Origin: Pseudomonadota bacterium
GTDB taxonomy: Bacteria; Pseudomonadota; Alphaproteobacteria; Rhizobiales; Hyphomicrobiaceae
DNA length: 53,418 bases
Assembly: GCA_023412805.1 (NCBI GenBank)
Contig: JAEZRM010000107.1
Coordinates: forward strand, 1-53,418
Direction of reading: 5' to 3'
Made by a program: the position numbers and the translations under genes. Below are positions 18,666-28,171 of this stretch, piece after piece (position 1 is the first letter of the stretch; every line of letters starts with the position of its first letter). The notes under the pieces are model-generated. The model saw nothing but the letters and a program-made list of their open reading frames with translations, was not told the DNA's origin and did not search any database.

Positions 18666-19850
18666 ATGTTCGATTTCGACCGCGTCATTCAGCGCCGCGG
18701 CACTCACTCGTCCAAGTGGGACAACATCGCAAAGCTCTCCGGCATTACGGCGCCTGACGCGATCCCCATGTGGGTCGCAGACATGGACTTCGTCGCGCCG
18801 CCGGGCGTGACCGCCGCCTTGACCGCCGAGATCGAACGCGGAACGCACGGCTACTACGCCGACACCGGCAGTTGGGCCGAGGCGCTCGCCGACTGGATGG
18901 CCCGCCGCCATGGCCTCAAGGTCGACCCGGCCTGGGTGAGCCCGACACCGGGCATCGTCTCGGGCCTCGGCCTCATTCTCCAGGCGCTGACCGAGCCCGG
19001 CGACGAGGTCGTCGTCTTCCCGCCCGTCTATCATGCCTTCCGGCGCATCATCGTCGCCAATCAGCGGCGCATCTTCGATGCCGATCTGGTCGAGGCCAAC
19101 GGCCGCTATGCCATGGATCTCGACGCCCTCGCCTCCAGGCTCACACCGCGCACGAAGATCGTCTTCCTGTGCAGCCCGCACAATCCCGGCGGCACGGTCT
19201 GGTCGCCGGCCGAGTTGCAGGCGCTCGCCACCTTCTGCGCCAAGCACAATCTCATACTCGTCTCGGACGAGATCCACTGCGATCTCGTCTTTCCCGGCGC
19301 GCGCCATACGCCGACGCTGACCGCCGCACCCGAAATCGCCGATCGCCTCATCACCTGCGTCGCCGCGACCAAGACATTCAACCTCGCCGGCGCGCACGTC
19401 GGTGCCTGCTTCACCTCCAACGCCGATTTCAAGAAGCGCCTCGATGCGCGCATCATGGCCTCGGGTGTCGGCTCCTACAATTCCTTCGGCATGATCGCTA
19501 CCGAGGCCGCCTGGCGGACGGGCGAAGCCTGGCTCGATGCGCTCATTCCCTATCTGGCGCGCAACCGCGATCTGCTGCACGCAGGCGTCGAGGCCGCCAT
19601 TCCAGGCGCCCGCGCCATGAAGCTCGACGCGACCTATCTCTCCTGGATCGACTTCGCCGGCACCGGCCTCTCACCTGAGGACGTCAGCAGCCGCGTAAAG
19701 AAGGCGCGCATCTTCGCGAGCCCCGGTGAGCAGTTCGGTCCCGGCGGCACGACGCGCTTGCGCTTCAACTTCGCGACGCCGCGATCGATACTCGAGGAAG
19801 CCATCGGCCGCCTCGACGAAGCATTCCGCGATCTGCGAACGGGGCGCTGA
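18666..19850 (+). CDS. PatB/MalY-type PLP-dependent C-S lyase
   Basis: The 394-residue fold-type I enzyme begins FDFDRVIQRRGTHSSKWDN and has IPMWVADMDF, the opening of PatB/MalY cystathionine beta-lyases. Further motifs are SPHNPGG, the Asp of LVSDEIHCDL and the Schiff-base lysine K236 in AATKTFNLAG. It would split cystathionine or other cysteine S-conjugates to thiol, pyruvate and ammonia. The next gene, a class I amidotransferase-like hydrolase, follows after 24 nt in the same direction. Aminotransferase activity is an alternative, but the N-terminal motif favours C-S lyase. Confidence 0.9.
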   Translation: MFDFDRVIQRRGTHSSKWDNIAKLSGITAPDAIPMWVADMDFVAPPGVTAALTAEIERGTHGYYADTGSWAEALADWMARRHGLKVDPAWVSPTPGIVSGLGLILQALTEPGDEVVVFPPVYHAFRRIIVANQRRIFDADLVEANGRYAMDLDALASRLTPRTKIVFLCSPHNPGGTVWSPAELQALATFCAKHNLILVSDEIHCDLVFPGARHTPTLTAAPEIADRLITCVAATKTFNLAGAHVGACFTSNADFKKRLDARIMASGVGSYNSFGMIATEAAWRTGEAWLDALIPYLARNRDLLHAGVEAAIPGARAMKLDATYLSWIDFAGTGLSPEDVSSRVKKARIFASPGEQFGPGGTTRLRFNFATPRSILEEAIGRLDEAFRDLRTGR

Positions 19851-19874
19851 GCCAATGGCAGCAGGGGCTCTCCG

Positions 19875-20642
19875 ATGAAACCCGTGGTTGGCGTGATCGG
19901 TAACGCGCACTTCGTCGAGAACCGCTTTGCGGCTCAACTCGTCGGCGAGCGCAATCTTCGCGCCGTTGCCGAGGTCGCCGGCGCCCTGCCCATCATGTTC
20001 GCTGGCGCGCCCGAGATTACCGATCTTGGCGCACTGCTCGATATCGTCGACGGCATTCTTCTGACCGGCGCCCGCGCCAACGTGCATCCGACGCGCTATC
20101 GCATGGACCCGCACGTCGGCTATGAGCCCTATGACGAACGCCGCGATACCATCGCACTCGCACTGCTTGAAGCGTGCGTCGCGAGCGGCAAACCCATCTT
20201 CGGCATCTGCCGCGGCTTCCAGGAAATGAACGTCGCCTTCGGCGGCTCGCTGCATCCGGAGATCCGCGAAATCCCAGGCCGTCTCAATCATCGCATGCCG
20301 CGCCTTGAAAACGGCGAGATCCACCCGGATCAGGCGGTCGTCTTCGCCGAGCGCCACGATGTCACGCTCATGCCGGGCGGCACTTTCGCGACGCTTCTCG
20401 GCCGCGAGACCATCCGCGTGAACTCGCTGCATGGCCAGGGCATTCTCGATCCCGGCGAGCGCGTCGTTATAGAAGGCATTGCCGAGGACGGCACGATCGA
20501 AGCCATCCGCATCGCCGACGCGCCGGGGTTCGCGCTCGGCGTCCAGTGGCACGCTGAGTACGAGGCGCACAGCAACGCCGTCAACAAGACCCTGTTCGAG
20601 GCCTTCGGCGACGCCCTGCGCGCCCACAAGCATAGCCGCTAA
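19875..20642 (+). CDS. PuuD-like gamma-glutamyl hydrolase (peptidase C26)
   Basis: The 255-residue class I glutamine-amidotransferase-like enzyme has the nucleophile C112 in FGICRGFQEMNV and the H226-x-E228 pair in GVQWHAEY. DGILLTGARANVHPTRY forms the substrate loop. PuuD removes glutamate from gamma-glutamyl-GABA in putrescine breakdown. Related members act on other gamma-glutamyl amides. No glutamyl-polyamine synthetase is nearby. It is likely cotranscribed with the C-S lyase 24 nt upstream, and its end lies 5 nt from the convergent hydrolase gene. Confidence 0.9.
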   Translation: MKPVVGVIGNAHFVENRFAAQLVGERNLRAVAEVAGALPIMFAGAPEITDLGALLDIVDGILLTGARANVHPTRYRMDPHVGYEPYDERRDTIALALLEACVASGKPIFGICRGFQEMNVAFGGSLHPEIREIPGRLNHRMPRLENGEIHPDQAVVFAERHDVTLMPGGTFATLLGRETIRVNSLHGQGILDPGERVVIEGIAEDGTIEAIRIADAPGFALGVQWHAEYEAHSNAVNKTLFEAFGDALRAHKHSR

Positions 20643-20647
20643 GCGCC

Positions 20648-21454
20648 TCAGTTCAGCGCGGCCTCAATCTCACTGAGAAACTTGACGAGTTCCTCCGCCT
20701 CGCCGCGCGCGTGGCTGAAGGGCAGGCCGTGCTTCGAATGCGGCACAATCCTCAAGCGCGCGTTCGGAACGAGCGCGTGCATCTCCGCGCCGTGCGACGG
20801 CGCAATGAACGGACTCGAGTCCGGCAGCGTGATCGAGAGCGGCACCTTGAAACCGCGCAGCGCCTCGCTGAGATCAGCGCCTGCCAGCAGCGCCGCCAGC
20901 GCCAGGACGGCATGGCGATCGGCCTTTTCCTGAGTTTCGGAGAACCACGCCAACGCCGCCGGATCAGCCGCGCCCGGATAGAAGCGGCTCGTCATCATTC
21001 CCGCATTCCAGGCTGCGTTCCCCTGGTTCTCATAGGTCTTGCGCCAGCCCTCGATGTTCGTGATGCCAGGACCGCGATGCGACGCATTCGAGACTGCCAC
21101 TGACGCGAAACGCTCCGGCGCCTTGAGCGCGGCGACGAGCGCGATCGTTCCGCCGATGGATTCACCGACGACATGCACCTTGCCGGCGCCCGTCGTCGCC
21201 GCAACCTCCAGCAGATCATCGACCAACTCGTCGAACGTCCACTTGTGCTCGGCGGGCGGCACCGGCGAGCCGCCGAACCCGCGCAGATCGAAACGCACCA
21301 TCGGATGGCGCGCGGCCACGATCGGCACCCACTCCGACCAGATGCCGAGATTGGTGCCGATGCCATGATTGAACACCACCGGCAGTCCCGAGGTACGCCA
21401 CGGCGGCCTCAGATCATGGGTGACGTAGTTGAGGCCAAGCGCGGTCTTGGGCAT
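20648..21454 (-). CDS. Alpha/beta hydrolase, third gene of the hyuBA operon
   Basis: The 268-residue enzyme has VVFNHGIGTNLGIWSEWVP (oxyanion region), the nucleophile S99 in VVGESIGG and a C-terminal catalytic His in HSKHGLPF (H239 or H242). It resembles 3-oxoadipate enol-lactonase-type hydrolases. ATG 21454 is chosen because GGGAGAAAG precedes it. It starts 13 nt after the hyuA stop, so it belongs to the same operon and may open or cleave an ester, lactone or amide from the same substrate. The exact substrate is unknown. Confidence 0.87.
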   Translation of the reverse strand: MPKTALGLNYVTHDLRPPWRTSGLPVVFNHGIGTNLGIWSEWVPIVAARHPMVRFDLRGFGGSPVPPAEHKWTFDELVDDLLEVAATTGAGKVHVVGESIGGTIALVAALKAPERFASVAVSNASHRGPGITNIEGWRKTYENQGNAAWNAGMMTSRFYPGAADPAALAWFSETQEKADRHAVLALAALLAGADLSEALRGFKVPLSITLPDSSPFIAPSHGAEMHALVPNARLRIVPHSKHGLPFSHARGEAEELVKFLSEIEAALN

Positions 21455-21467
21455 GCCGCTTTCTCCC

Positions 21468-23516
21468 TCACGCCGCGCCGACTTGAATATCCAGCCATCC
21501 GAACGCCGTCGTGGTCGCACGATCATCGCCGCGCAGCAGCACTGTCGTCGTCGCGGACTCGACAATCGCCGGGCCCTCGACAATCTGCCCTGGCGCCAGC
21601 GCATCGAACGCATAAACCGGCGCCTCATGCCAGCCACTGAGGTAGATCCGCCGCTTGTGATGCGGCTCCGCAGCTGCCCGCTTCGGCAATGCCGGTTCCT
21701 GCGGCAGCTTCGGCAAGGCGCCGATGACGGCCGCGCGCGCGTTGATCAGCACGGCTTCCTGATCACGCAGGCTGTAGGTGTAGAGCTCCTCGTGCCGCGC
21801 ATGGAATGCGTCCGACATCTTCGCCACGAGATTCGGATCATCGAGCGAGATCCCGTCGAGCGGCACATTCACCTCGAAAATCTGCTCGCCATAGCGCATG
21901 TCGGCAGAGCGCTGCACACGCACCTCACCTGAATGCGCCGCCGCCTTGATGCGCGCGCGGCCCTCGGCCTCCAATTCACCGAACGCTGCCCGCAACTGAT
22001 CCGCATCGAGATGCGTCGCATCGCCGATGTGCGTGCGCGCAAGCTCGTACCGCAGATCCGACGCGAGCATGCCCCACGCCGAAAGCACGGCCGCAAGTCG
22101 CGGCACGATCACGCGCGTCACATCGAGTTGTCGTGCCACATCCGTGACGTGCAACCCCGCCGCGCCACCGAACGAGAGGATCGCGAAGCGCCGCGGATCG
22201 ACACCACGGCGCACCGAGACAAGACGGATGCCTTCCGCCATGCGCGTATTGATGATGCGATGAATACCCTCGGCCGCGACCATGCGATCGACGCCGAGCT
22301 TCGCCGCCACATGATCGACGGCAGCCTCCGCAGCAGGCGCATCGAGATGTTCACGCCCACCGAGAAAATTATCCGGGTCGAGGAAGCCGAGAACGCAGTT
22401 GCTATCCGTCACCGTCGCGCGCGTGCCGCCACGGCCATAGCAGGCCGGTCCGGGCATCGCGCCTGCACTTTCCGGACCCACATGCAGAATGCCACCCGCA
22501 TCTACCTCCGCAATAGAACCGCCACCCGCACCTATGCTCGCGATGTCCAGGCTCTGGAGTGCAACACGCTGCCCACCGAGGCGACGATCCGACGCGATGG
22601 CCGCCTCACCGCCGATAACGAGCGAGATATCCGTCGATGTCCCGCCCATATCGAAGGGAATGAGATCGCCATGCTCCATGAGCCGCGCAGCGTAGCGGCT
22701 CCCCGCCACACCACCTGCCGGCCCCGACAGCACCGCACCCGCCGCAAGCCGCACCGCATCGGGAATCGTCGCCACACCACCGTGTGACTGGATGATGAGC
22801 ACCGGACCTGTCAGCCCCGCCTCGCTCAAACGCGCCGCAAGCCGCGTCAGATAGCGCTGGAGCACCGGACCGACATACGCATTCACGATCGTCGTACAGA
22901 CGCGATCGTACTCCTTGATCTGCGGCAGCACTTCCGACGAGCGGCACACATACGTATCGCCGAGCGCCGCCTTCACAGCTTCCACCGTCGCCTGCTCATG
23001 CGCACCATCGCGCCACGCGTGCAGATAGCAGACGGCCACCGCCTCGACGCCATCGCGCTTGAGCGCTGCAATTGCCGCTTCGAGCGACGCGCGATCGAGT
23101 GGCACTTCAGTCCGGCCATCCGGACGAATGCGTTCGCGCACGCCGAGACGCCGTTCGCGCGGCACGAGTTGATCCGGCGGCGCCTGACGCAGGTTGTAGC
23201 GATCGTCCTTCAGTCCCTCGCGCATCTCCACGATGTCGCGATGTCCTTCCGTCGTCAGCAGGCCGACCTTGGCGCCCTTGTGCTCGATGAGCGCATTCGT
23301 CGCGACCGTCGTGCCGTGCACGATGATCTCGGTTTTGGCGAGCATGTCGGCGCGGCTGACACCGACAGCCTCGGCCAATCGCTCGAGACCGTTCATCACG
23401 CCGACCGACTGATCTCCAGGCGTCGACGGCGCCTTGGCAATCGTGACCTGACCTTCCGCATCGACGGCCACGAGATCCGTGAACGTGCCGCCGACATCAA
23501 TTCCAATGCGATACAT
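21468..23516 (-). CDS. hyuA: Hydantoinase/oxoprolinase subunit A (HyuA), first set
   Basis: The 682-residue protein begins MYRIGIDVGGTFTDLVAVDA (phosphate-binding Hydant_A_N), with IVHGTTVATNALIEHKGAKV after it. The core has IPFDMGGTSTDISLV, GAGGGSIAEVDAGG and AMPGPACYGRGG. Together with HyuB it forms an ATP-dependent enzyme for a cyclic amide such as N-methylhydantoin or 5-oxoproline, or a ketone carboxylase of the acetone/acetophenone type. The sequence alone does not tell which. It begins 12 nt after the hyuB stop and ends 13 nt before the hydrolase. Confidence 0.92.
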   Translation of the reverse strand: MYRIGIDVGGTFTDLVAVDAEGQVTIAKAPSTPGDQSVGVMNGLERLAEAVGVSRADMLAKTEIIVHGTTVATNALIEHKGAKVGLLTTEGHRDIVEMREGLKDDRYNLRQAPPDQLVPRERRLGVRERIRPDGRTEVPLDRASLEAAIAALKRDGVEAVAVCYLHAWRDGAHEQATVEAVKAALGDTYVCRSSEVLPQIKEYDRVCTTIVNAYVGPVLQRYLTRLAARLSEAGLTGPVLIIQSHGGVATIPDAVRLAAGAVLSGPAGGVAGSRYAARLMEHGDLIPFDMGGTSTDISLVIGGEAAIASDRRLGGQRVALQSLDIASIGAGGGSIAEVDAGGILHVGPESAGAMPGPACYGRGGTRATVTDSNCVLGFLDPDNFLGGREHLDAPAAEAAVDHVAAKLGVDRMVAAEGIHRIINTRMAEGIRLVSVRRGVDPRRFAILSFGGAAGLHVTDVARQLDVTRVIVPRLAAVLSAWGMLASDLRYELARTHIGDATHLDADQLRAAFGELEAEGRARIKAAAHSGEVRVQRSADMRYGEQIFEVNVPLDGISLDDPNLVAKMSDAFHARHEELYTYSLRDQEAVLINARAAVIGALPKLPQEPALPKRAAAEPHHKRRIYLSGWHEAPVYAFDALAPGQIVEGPAIVESATTTVLLRGDDRATTTAFGWLDIQVGAA

Positions 23517-23528
23517 CTGTCGAGTTCC

Positions 23529-25178
23529 TTAGCGCGTCACAAAACCAAGCGACTTGTCGCGCGCGCGCGCCCCGTCCGTTCGCTCGTCCGGCGCGCCCCA
23601 TCCGCCGCCGCCGCCGGAGCGCACCTGGAGCACATCACCGGGCTTGAACACCACGCCCGTCTCCTTGGTCTTAAGCGGCCGGTCGGGGCTGCCCTTCGAC
23701 TCCAGCCAGTAGTTGTGCGGCGCGCCGTCCTCTCCACCGACGAGACCGCACGCACCGTACTTCACGCCATCGCCCGCCGTGTTGCCGACCGCCGGCTCAG
23801 CCGTCTCGATGACCATCTCCAGTTCCGCACCGGGGCCCCCGCGATAGCGCCCATCGCCACCACTGTCTGGTCGGAATTCATGACGCCGGAAGAAGAAGGG
23901 AAAGCGCACCTCGTGCACTTCGATGCTGCCGAACTTGATGCCGCCCGCCGCCTGCCATTCACCGGCCGCCGCCCAGCCATCACCCGCCGATGACGCACCA
24001 CCACCCGGCCGCGCCTGGAACAGATGCCAGATGAACGGCTTCGACGTCCGCGGATCCACACCCTGAATGGCCACGCGGAAGCGCCGTCCCCATCCCGCCA
24101 TCGCGCGCTCGGGACAGGCCGGCGCCAGCGCGCGGATGATCGCTTCCATGATCTCCTGCCCGCAGTGGTTCGTGCAGAGCGTCACGGGTGCGCCCTCTCG
24201 CGGCCAGACGACCGTACCTTCCTTGAGCTTCACATTCAGCGGCCGGAAAGCGCCGTCGTTCTTCGGCGTATCGGGATCGATGAGATACGCCAACGCCACC
24301 ACCACCGCCGAATGCGTGTTCGCATAAGATGAGTTGATGAATCCCGTGACCTGCGGATGGCTGTCCGTGAGATCGACGTCGAGATCGCTGCCACGCTTCG
24401 TCACTTTGGCGCGGATGTACACATCCTTGAATTGATGCCCGTCATCATCGAGGAAGGCCTCGCCCTCGTACACGCCATCCTTCCACTCGGAGATGATCGC
24501 GCGCACTTGCCGCTCGGCACCGTCCAGCACAGCCTCGACCGCCGCGGCCGACTGCTGCGAGCCGAATTCGCGAATGAGTTCGCTCATGCGCCGCTCGCCG
24601 AGCCGTGCCGAGCCGATCATGGCCGCAAGATCACCGCGAAAATCGCGCGGATGGCGCACATTGAGGACGATCATCTCGTACACATCCTCACGTCTGACAC
24701 CCTGGTCATAGAGCTTCAGCGGCGGAACGCGGATGCCTTCCTGGAAGATCTCCTTGGCGCTCGCATTGTACGCACCATGCGTCGCGCCGCCGATGTCGCT
24801 CTGATGCGATCGATTGATCGCCCAATAGACGAGCTTGTCGCCGTCGAACACCGGTACGAACGCCGTCAGGTCAGGCAAATGATTGCCACCCCGATAGGGA
24901 TCGTTCAGCAGATAGACATCGCCGGGCCGGATCGTGCCCTTGAAGAATTCATAGACGGACTTCGCCGCGAACGGCAGCGCACCCACATGGATCGGCACAT
25001 GCTCGGCCTGCGCAACGAGCCGCCCCTGCGGATCACACAGCGCCGTCGAGAAATCGCGACTGGAGTTCAGGATCTGCGAGTAGGACGTGCGCAGCATCGC
25101 CTCCCCCATCTCCTCGACGATGGCGCGTAGTCGGTGCTGGATCACGGAGACCGTGATCGGATCAACGGCATGGCTCAT
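23529..25178 (-). CDS. hyuB: Hydantoinase/oxoprolinase subunit B (HyuB), first set
   Basis: The 549-residue HyuB partner starts MSHAVDPITVSVIQHRLRAI and contains LLNDPYRGGNHLPDLTAFVP and RSHQSDIGGATHGAYNASAK, the metal-site region of the family. It ends with a glycine-rich GGGGGWGAPDER. ATG 25178 fits the family start; the open frame upstream adds 32 unrelated residues. It is the first gene of a hyuB-hyuA-hydrolase operon, with a 204-nt divergent gap to a peptide-type binding protein that may supply its substrate. Confidence 0.93.
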   Translation of the reverse strand: MSHAVDPITVSVIQHRLRAIVEEMGEAMLRTSYSQILNSSRDFSTALCDPQGRLVAQAEHVPIHVGALPFAAKSVYEFFKGTIRPGDVYLLNDPYRGGNHLPDLTAFVPVFDGDKLVYWAINRSHQSDIGGATHGAYNASAKEIFQEGIRVPPLKLYDQGVRREDVYEMIVLNVRHPRDFRGDLAAMIGSARLGERRMSELIREFGSQQSAAAVEAVLDGAERQVRAIISEWKDGVYEGEAFLDDDGHQFKDVYIRAKVTKRGSDLDVDLTDSHPQVTGFINSSYANTHSAVVVALAYLIDPDTPKNDGAFRPLNVKLKEGTVVWPREGAPVTLCTNHCGQEIMEAIIRALAPACPERAMAGWGRRFRVAIQGVDPRTSKPFIWHLFQARPGGGASSAGDGWAAAGEWQAAGGIKFGSIEVHEVRFPFFFRRHEFRPDSGGDGRYRGGPGAELEMVIETAEPAVGNTAGDGVKYGACGLVGGEDGAPHNYWLESKGSPDRPLKTKETGVVFKPGDVLQVRSGGGGGWGAPDERTDGARARDKSLGFVTR

Positions 25179-25382
25179 GCGGAATCTATCCCAGGACTGA
25201 ATGCCTTGGCCGACCTCCCGGCCAGCTCCCGGGAAGCATAATGCAGCACGGGGCCCCGTCAACGCAGGGCTCAAGGTGTTGGCGTGCGCCCATAGCGTGA
25301 TATGTTTCAGTTACCGCGCGGGCTCGCCTGCATTGAACGCCGCGACGGCCGACGTCAGATCGGAATCTGGGAGAACGCCACT

Positions 25383-26978
25383 ATGACACTATACAGAGGG
25401 GGGGCGTGCGCGCTCGCCGTCGCTGCGCTCCTTTTCGCGCCCACCGCCCATGCTCAGAAGCAGGGCGGCATCCTCAAATCCTACGTCTGGGATCAGCCCC
25501 CGAGTGCCTCCATCCATGAAGAGGCGACGATTTCGACGGTCTTCCCGTTCATGCCCGTGTTCAACAATCTCGTCCTGTTCGACCAGACCAAGCTCGAAGC
25601 GAACCTCGATACGATCGTTCCCGACCTCGGCAAGAGCTGGGCCTGGGACGACAGCAAGACCAAGCTGACCTTCCAACTCGAGCAGGGCGTCAAGTGGCAC
25701 GACGGCAAACCGTTCACCGCGAACGACGTCAAATGTACGTTCGACATGATCTCGGGCCTCGTAAAAAACGACGACCTCCGAAAGAACCCGCGCAAGATCT
25801 GGTATCACAACCTCAAGCAGGTCACGACCAAGGGCGACCATGAGGTCACCTTCGAGCTGAACGCTCCGCAGCCGAGCTTCCTCGCCCTGCTCGCGTCGGG
25901 CTACACGCCCGTGTACCCCTGCCATATCGAGCAGAAGCAGATGCGCGTGAACCCGGTCGGCACCGGACCGTTCAAATTCACCGAGATGAAGCGCGGCGAC
26001 TCGATCAAGCTCACGAAAAACGCCGATTACTGGAAGAAGGGCTTCCCGCGTCTCGATGGCATCGAATACCGGATCATCAACAATCGCTCGACGCGTGTCC
26101 TCGCCTTCATCGCCGGTGAGGTCGACCTCACGTTCGTTTCCGATGTCACGGTTGCCGGCCTGAAAGACGTCGAGGCCAAGGCACCCAAGTCCGTCTGTCA
26201 ATTCGTGCCCTCGAACAACACGATCAACATGATCGTGAACTCGTCGGCGCCGCCCTTCGATAATGCGAAGATTCGCCTCGCCATGGCACTCGCCATCGAC
26301 AGGGCTGCCTTCAACACGATCCTTGCCGAAGGCAAAGCGTCGATCGGTGCTGTCATGCTGCCAGGGCCCGAAGGCATATGGTCCATGCCGCCCGACGAGC
26401 TCGCCAAGCTGCCGGGCTACAACCCAGATCGCTCCAAGGATCTCGCCCAGGCCCGCAAGATCATGGAGGAGCTCGGCTACAGCGCGGCGAAGCCGCTGAA
26501 AGTCAAGGTTGCGACGCGCAACATCCCGCTCTATCGCGATCCGGCCGTCATCTTCATCGACCAGTTGAAAGCGGTCTACATCGAGGGTGAACTCGAAAAC
26601 GTCGATACCCCCCTCTGGCACGCCAAGGTCACACGTAAGGACTACGCCGTCGGCCTCAACACGACCGGCGTCGGCGTCGACGATCCCGACGTCAACCTCG
26701 TCGAGAACTACACCTGCGCTTCGGAGCGCAATTACACCGGCTACTGCAACAAGGAAGTGGACGAACTGATCTTTGCCCAGTCACGCGAGACGGATGCGGC
26801 CAAGCGGAAGCAGATCCTATGGCAGGCCGAGCGCAAGATCGTCGAGGACGTGGCCCGCCCGATCATCCTGCACAACAAGGCGGCGACGTGCTGGGCACCG
26901 CACGTGAAGGGCGTCACCAGCCACATCAACTCGCTCTACAACAGCTGGCGCATGGAGCATGCCTGGCTCGACAAGTGA
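25383..26978 (+). CDS. ABC transporter substrate-binding protein, family 5 (peptide/opine type)
   Basis: The 531-residue protein has a signal peptide (LYRGGACALAVAALLFAPTA, cut at AHA-QKQ) and the SBP_bac_5 motifs LTFQLEQGVKWHDGKPFTAN, DVKCTFDMI and NPVGTGPFKFTEMKRGDSIK. It should bind an oligopeptide, opine or similar molecule in the periplasm. ATG 25383 has GGGAGAA upstream and yields the signal peptide. No permease or ATPase genes follow; a terminator at 27005 closes the transcript. It is thus an orphan that must use components encoded elsewhere. Confidence 0.92.
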   Translation: MTLYRGGACALAVAALLFAPTAHAQKQGGILKSYVWDQPPSASIHEEATISTVFPFMPVFNNLVLFDQTKLEANLDTIVPDLGKSWAWDDSKTKLTFQLEQGVKWHDGKPFTANDVKCTFDMISGLVKNDDLRKNPRKIWYHNLKQVTTKGDHEVTFELNAPQPSFLALLASGYTPVYPCHIEQKQMRVNPVGTGPFKFTEMKRGDSIKLTKNADYWKKGFPRLDGIEYRIINNRSTRVLAFIAGEVDLTFVSDVTVAGLKDVEAKAPKSVCQFVPSNNTINMIVNSSAPPFDNAKIRLAMALAIDRAAFNTILAEGKASIGAVMLPGPEGIWSMPPDELAKLPGYNPDRSKDLAQARKIMEELGYSAAKPLKVKVATRNIPLYRDPAVIFIDQLKAVYIEGELENVDTPLWHAKVTRKDYAVGLNTTGVGVDDPDVNLVENYTCASERNYTGYCNKEVDELIFAQSRETDAAKRKQILWQAERKIVEDVARPIILHNKAATCWAPHVKGVTSHINSLYNSWRMEHAWLDK

Positions 26979-27004
26979 GCCAGACCGCAGCGCTGAAATG
27001 ACGA

Positions 27005-27032
27005 GGGGGCTTCCGCTGGAAGCCCCCTTCTC
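27005..27032. terminator. Intrinsic terminator between convergent genes
   Basis: GGGGGCTTCC (27005-27014), a GCT loop, GGAAGCCCCC (27018-27027) and TTCTC. A perfect 10-bp stem lies between the binding-protein stop and the convergent aldo/keto reductase stop, so it can serve both strands. Confidence 0.8.
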
Positions 27033-27059
27033 ATTGCGCTCCATCACCGCCTACGCAGC

Positions 27060-28007
27060 TCAGGCACTCGCCTTGCTGAGCGCGGCAAGCTCGTCAGCGC
27101 TAAGCTTCAGCTCCGCACATTTCAGGATGTCGGCGAGCTGCGCCGTCGACGTCGCGCTCGCGATCGGCGCCGCGATCGCCGGCTGCGCGAGCATCCAGGC
27201 CAGCGCCACCTGTGCCGGCGTGGCACCGTGCGCCGCCGCAACCGTGTCGAGCGCCTTCAGGATGCCGAAGCCGCGCGGTGTCAGATGCTTTTTCACCCCA
27301 CCACCACGTGCGCTCTGCCCGAGATCGGCCTCCGAGCGGTATTTGCCCGTGAGAAAGCCGCTCGCCAGCGAGTAGTAGGGAATGACGCTGATCCCCTCGG
27401 CGACGCACAGATCCTGCAGCGCGCCTTCGAACTCCGTCCTGTCCGCGAGATTGTAGTTCGGCTGCAGCGTCTCATAGCGCGGGATGCCTGCCTTCGCACT
27501 GGCCGCCAGCGCTGCCTTCAGGCGATCCGCACTGTAGTTCGACGCTCCGACAGCGCGCACCTTGCCGGCTTTGATGAGCGCGGTATGAGCCTCCATCGTC
27601 TCTTCCAGCGGCGTATCCGGATCGTCGCGATGCGACTGGTAGAGATCGATCACGTCGGTCTGCAAGCGCTTCAGCGAGTCCTCCACCGCCTGCACGATGT
27701 AAGCCTTCGACAGCCCCTTCTTGTCCGGCGCCATCTCCATTCCGCACTTCGTCGCGAGGATGACTTTGTCCCGCTTGCTACTGGCCTTGAACCAGTTGCC
27801 GATGATCGTCTCGCTCTCGCCGCCCTTGTTTCCCGCCGCCCACTTCGAATAGACGTCCGCCGTATCGACGCAGTTGAAGCCCGCATCGACAAAGGCATCC
27901 AACAGCGCGAACGATCCCTTCTCGTCGACCGTCCAGCCGAAGACATTGCCGCCAAAAACCAGCGGGGCAATCTCCAGCCCGCTCCGCCCGAGCTTACGCT
28001 TCTGCAT
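27060..28007 (-). CDS. Aldo/keto reductase
   Basis: The 315-residue NADPH-dependent reductase starts MQKRKLGRSGLEIAPLVFGG and has the catalytic tetrad D48, Y53, K87 and H126 (VDTADVYSKW, ATKCG, YQSHRDD). It belongs to the YajO/AKR11-12-like branch by overall look. It would reduce an aldehyde or ketone in the cytosol. It is divergent from the second hyuA (164-nt gap) and transcribed alone. The substrate cannot be predicted. Confidence 0.92.
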   Translation of the reverse strand: MQKRKLGRSGLEIAPLVFGGNVFGWTVDEKGSFALLDAFVDAGFNCVDTADVYSKWAAGNKGGESETIIGNWFKASSKRDKVILATKCGMEMAPDKKGLSKAYIVQAVEDSLKRLQTDVIDLYQSHRDDPDTPLEETMEAHTALIKAGKVRAVGASNYSADRLKAALAASAKAGIPRYETLQPNYNLADRTEFEGALQDLCVAEGISVIPYYSLASGFLTGKYRSEADLGQSARGGGVKKHLTPRGFGILKALDTVAAAHGATPAQVALAWMLAQPAIAAPIASATSTAQLADILKCAELKLSADELAALSKASA

Positions 28008-28171
28008 GACATCCTCCGCACGCGTTTCGTTCTCGGACGAAGGCTACGACCGGGTATCCGGCCTGGCAAGCCACCCGCGCCGCCATCGTACCCCTGCGCG
28101 CTTTGCGCCAGTTCCCAGAAGCATCAAGGCATGCAAATCTTCCGGCGCAACAGAGCATTGAAAGGGCTGGA

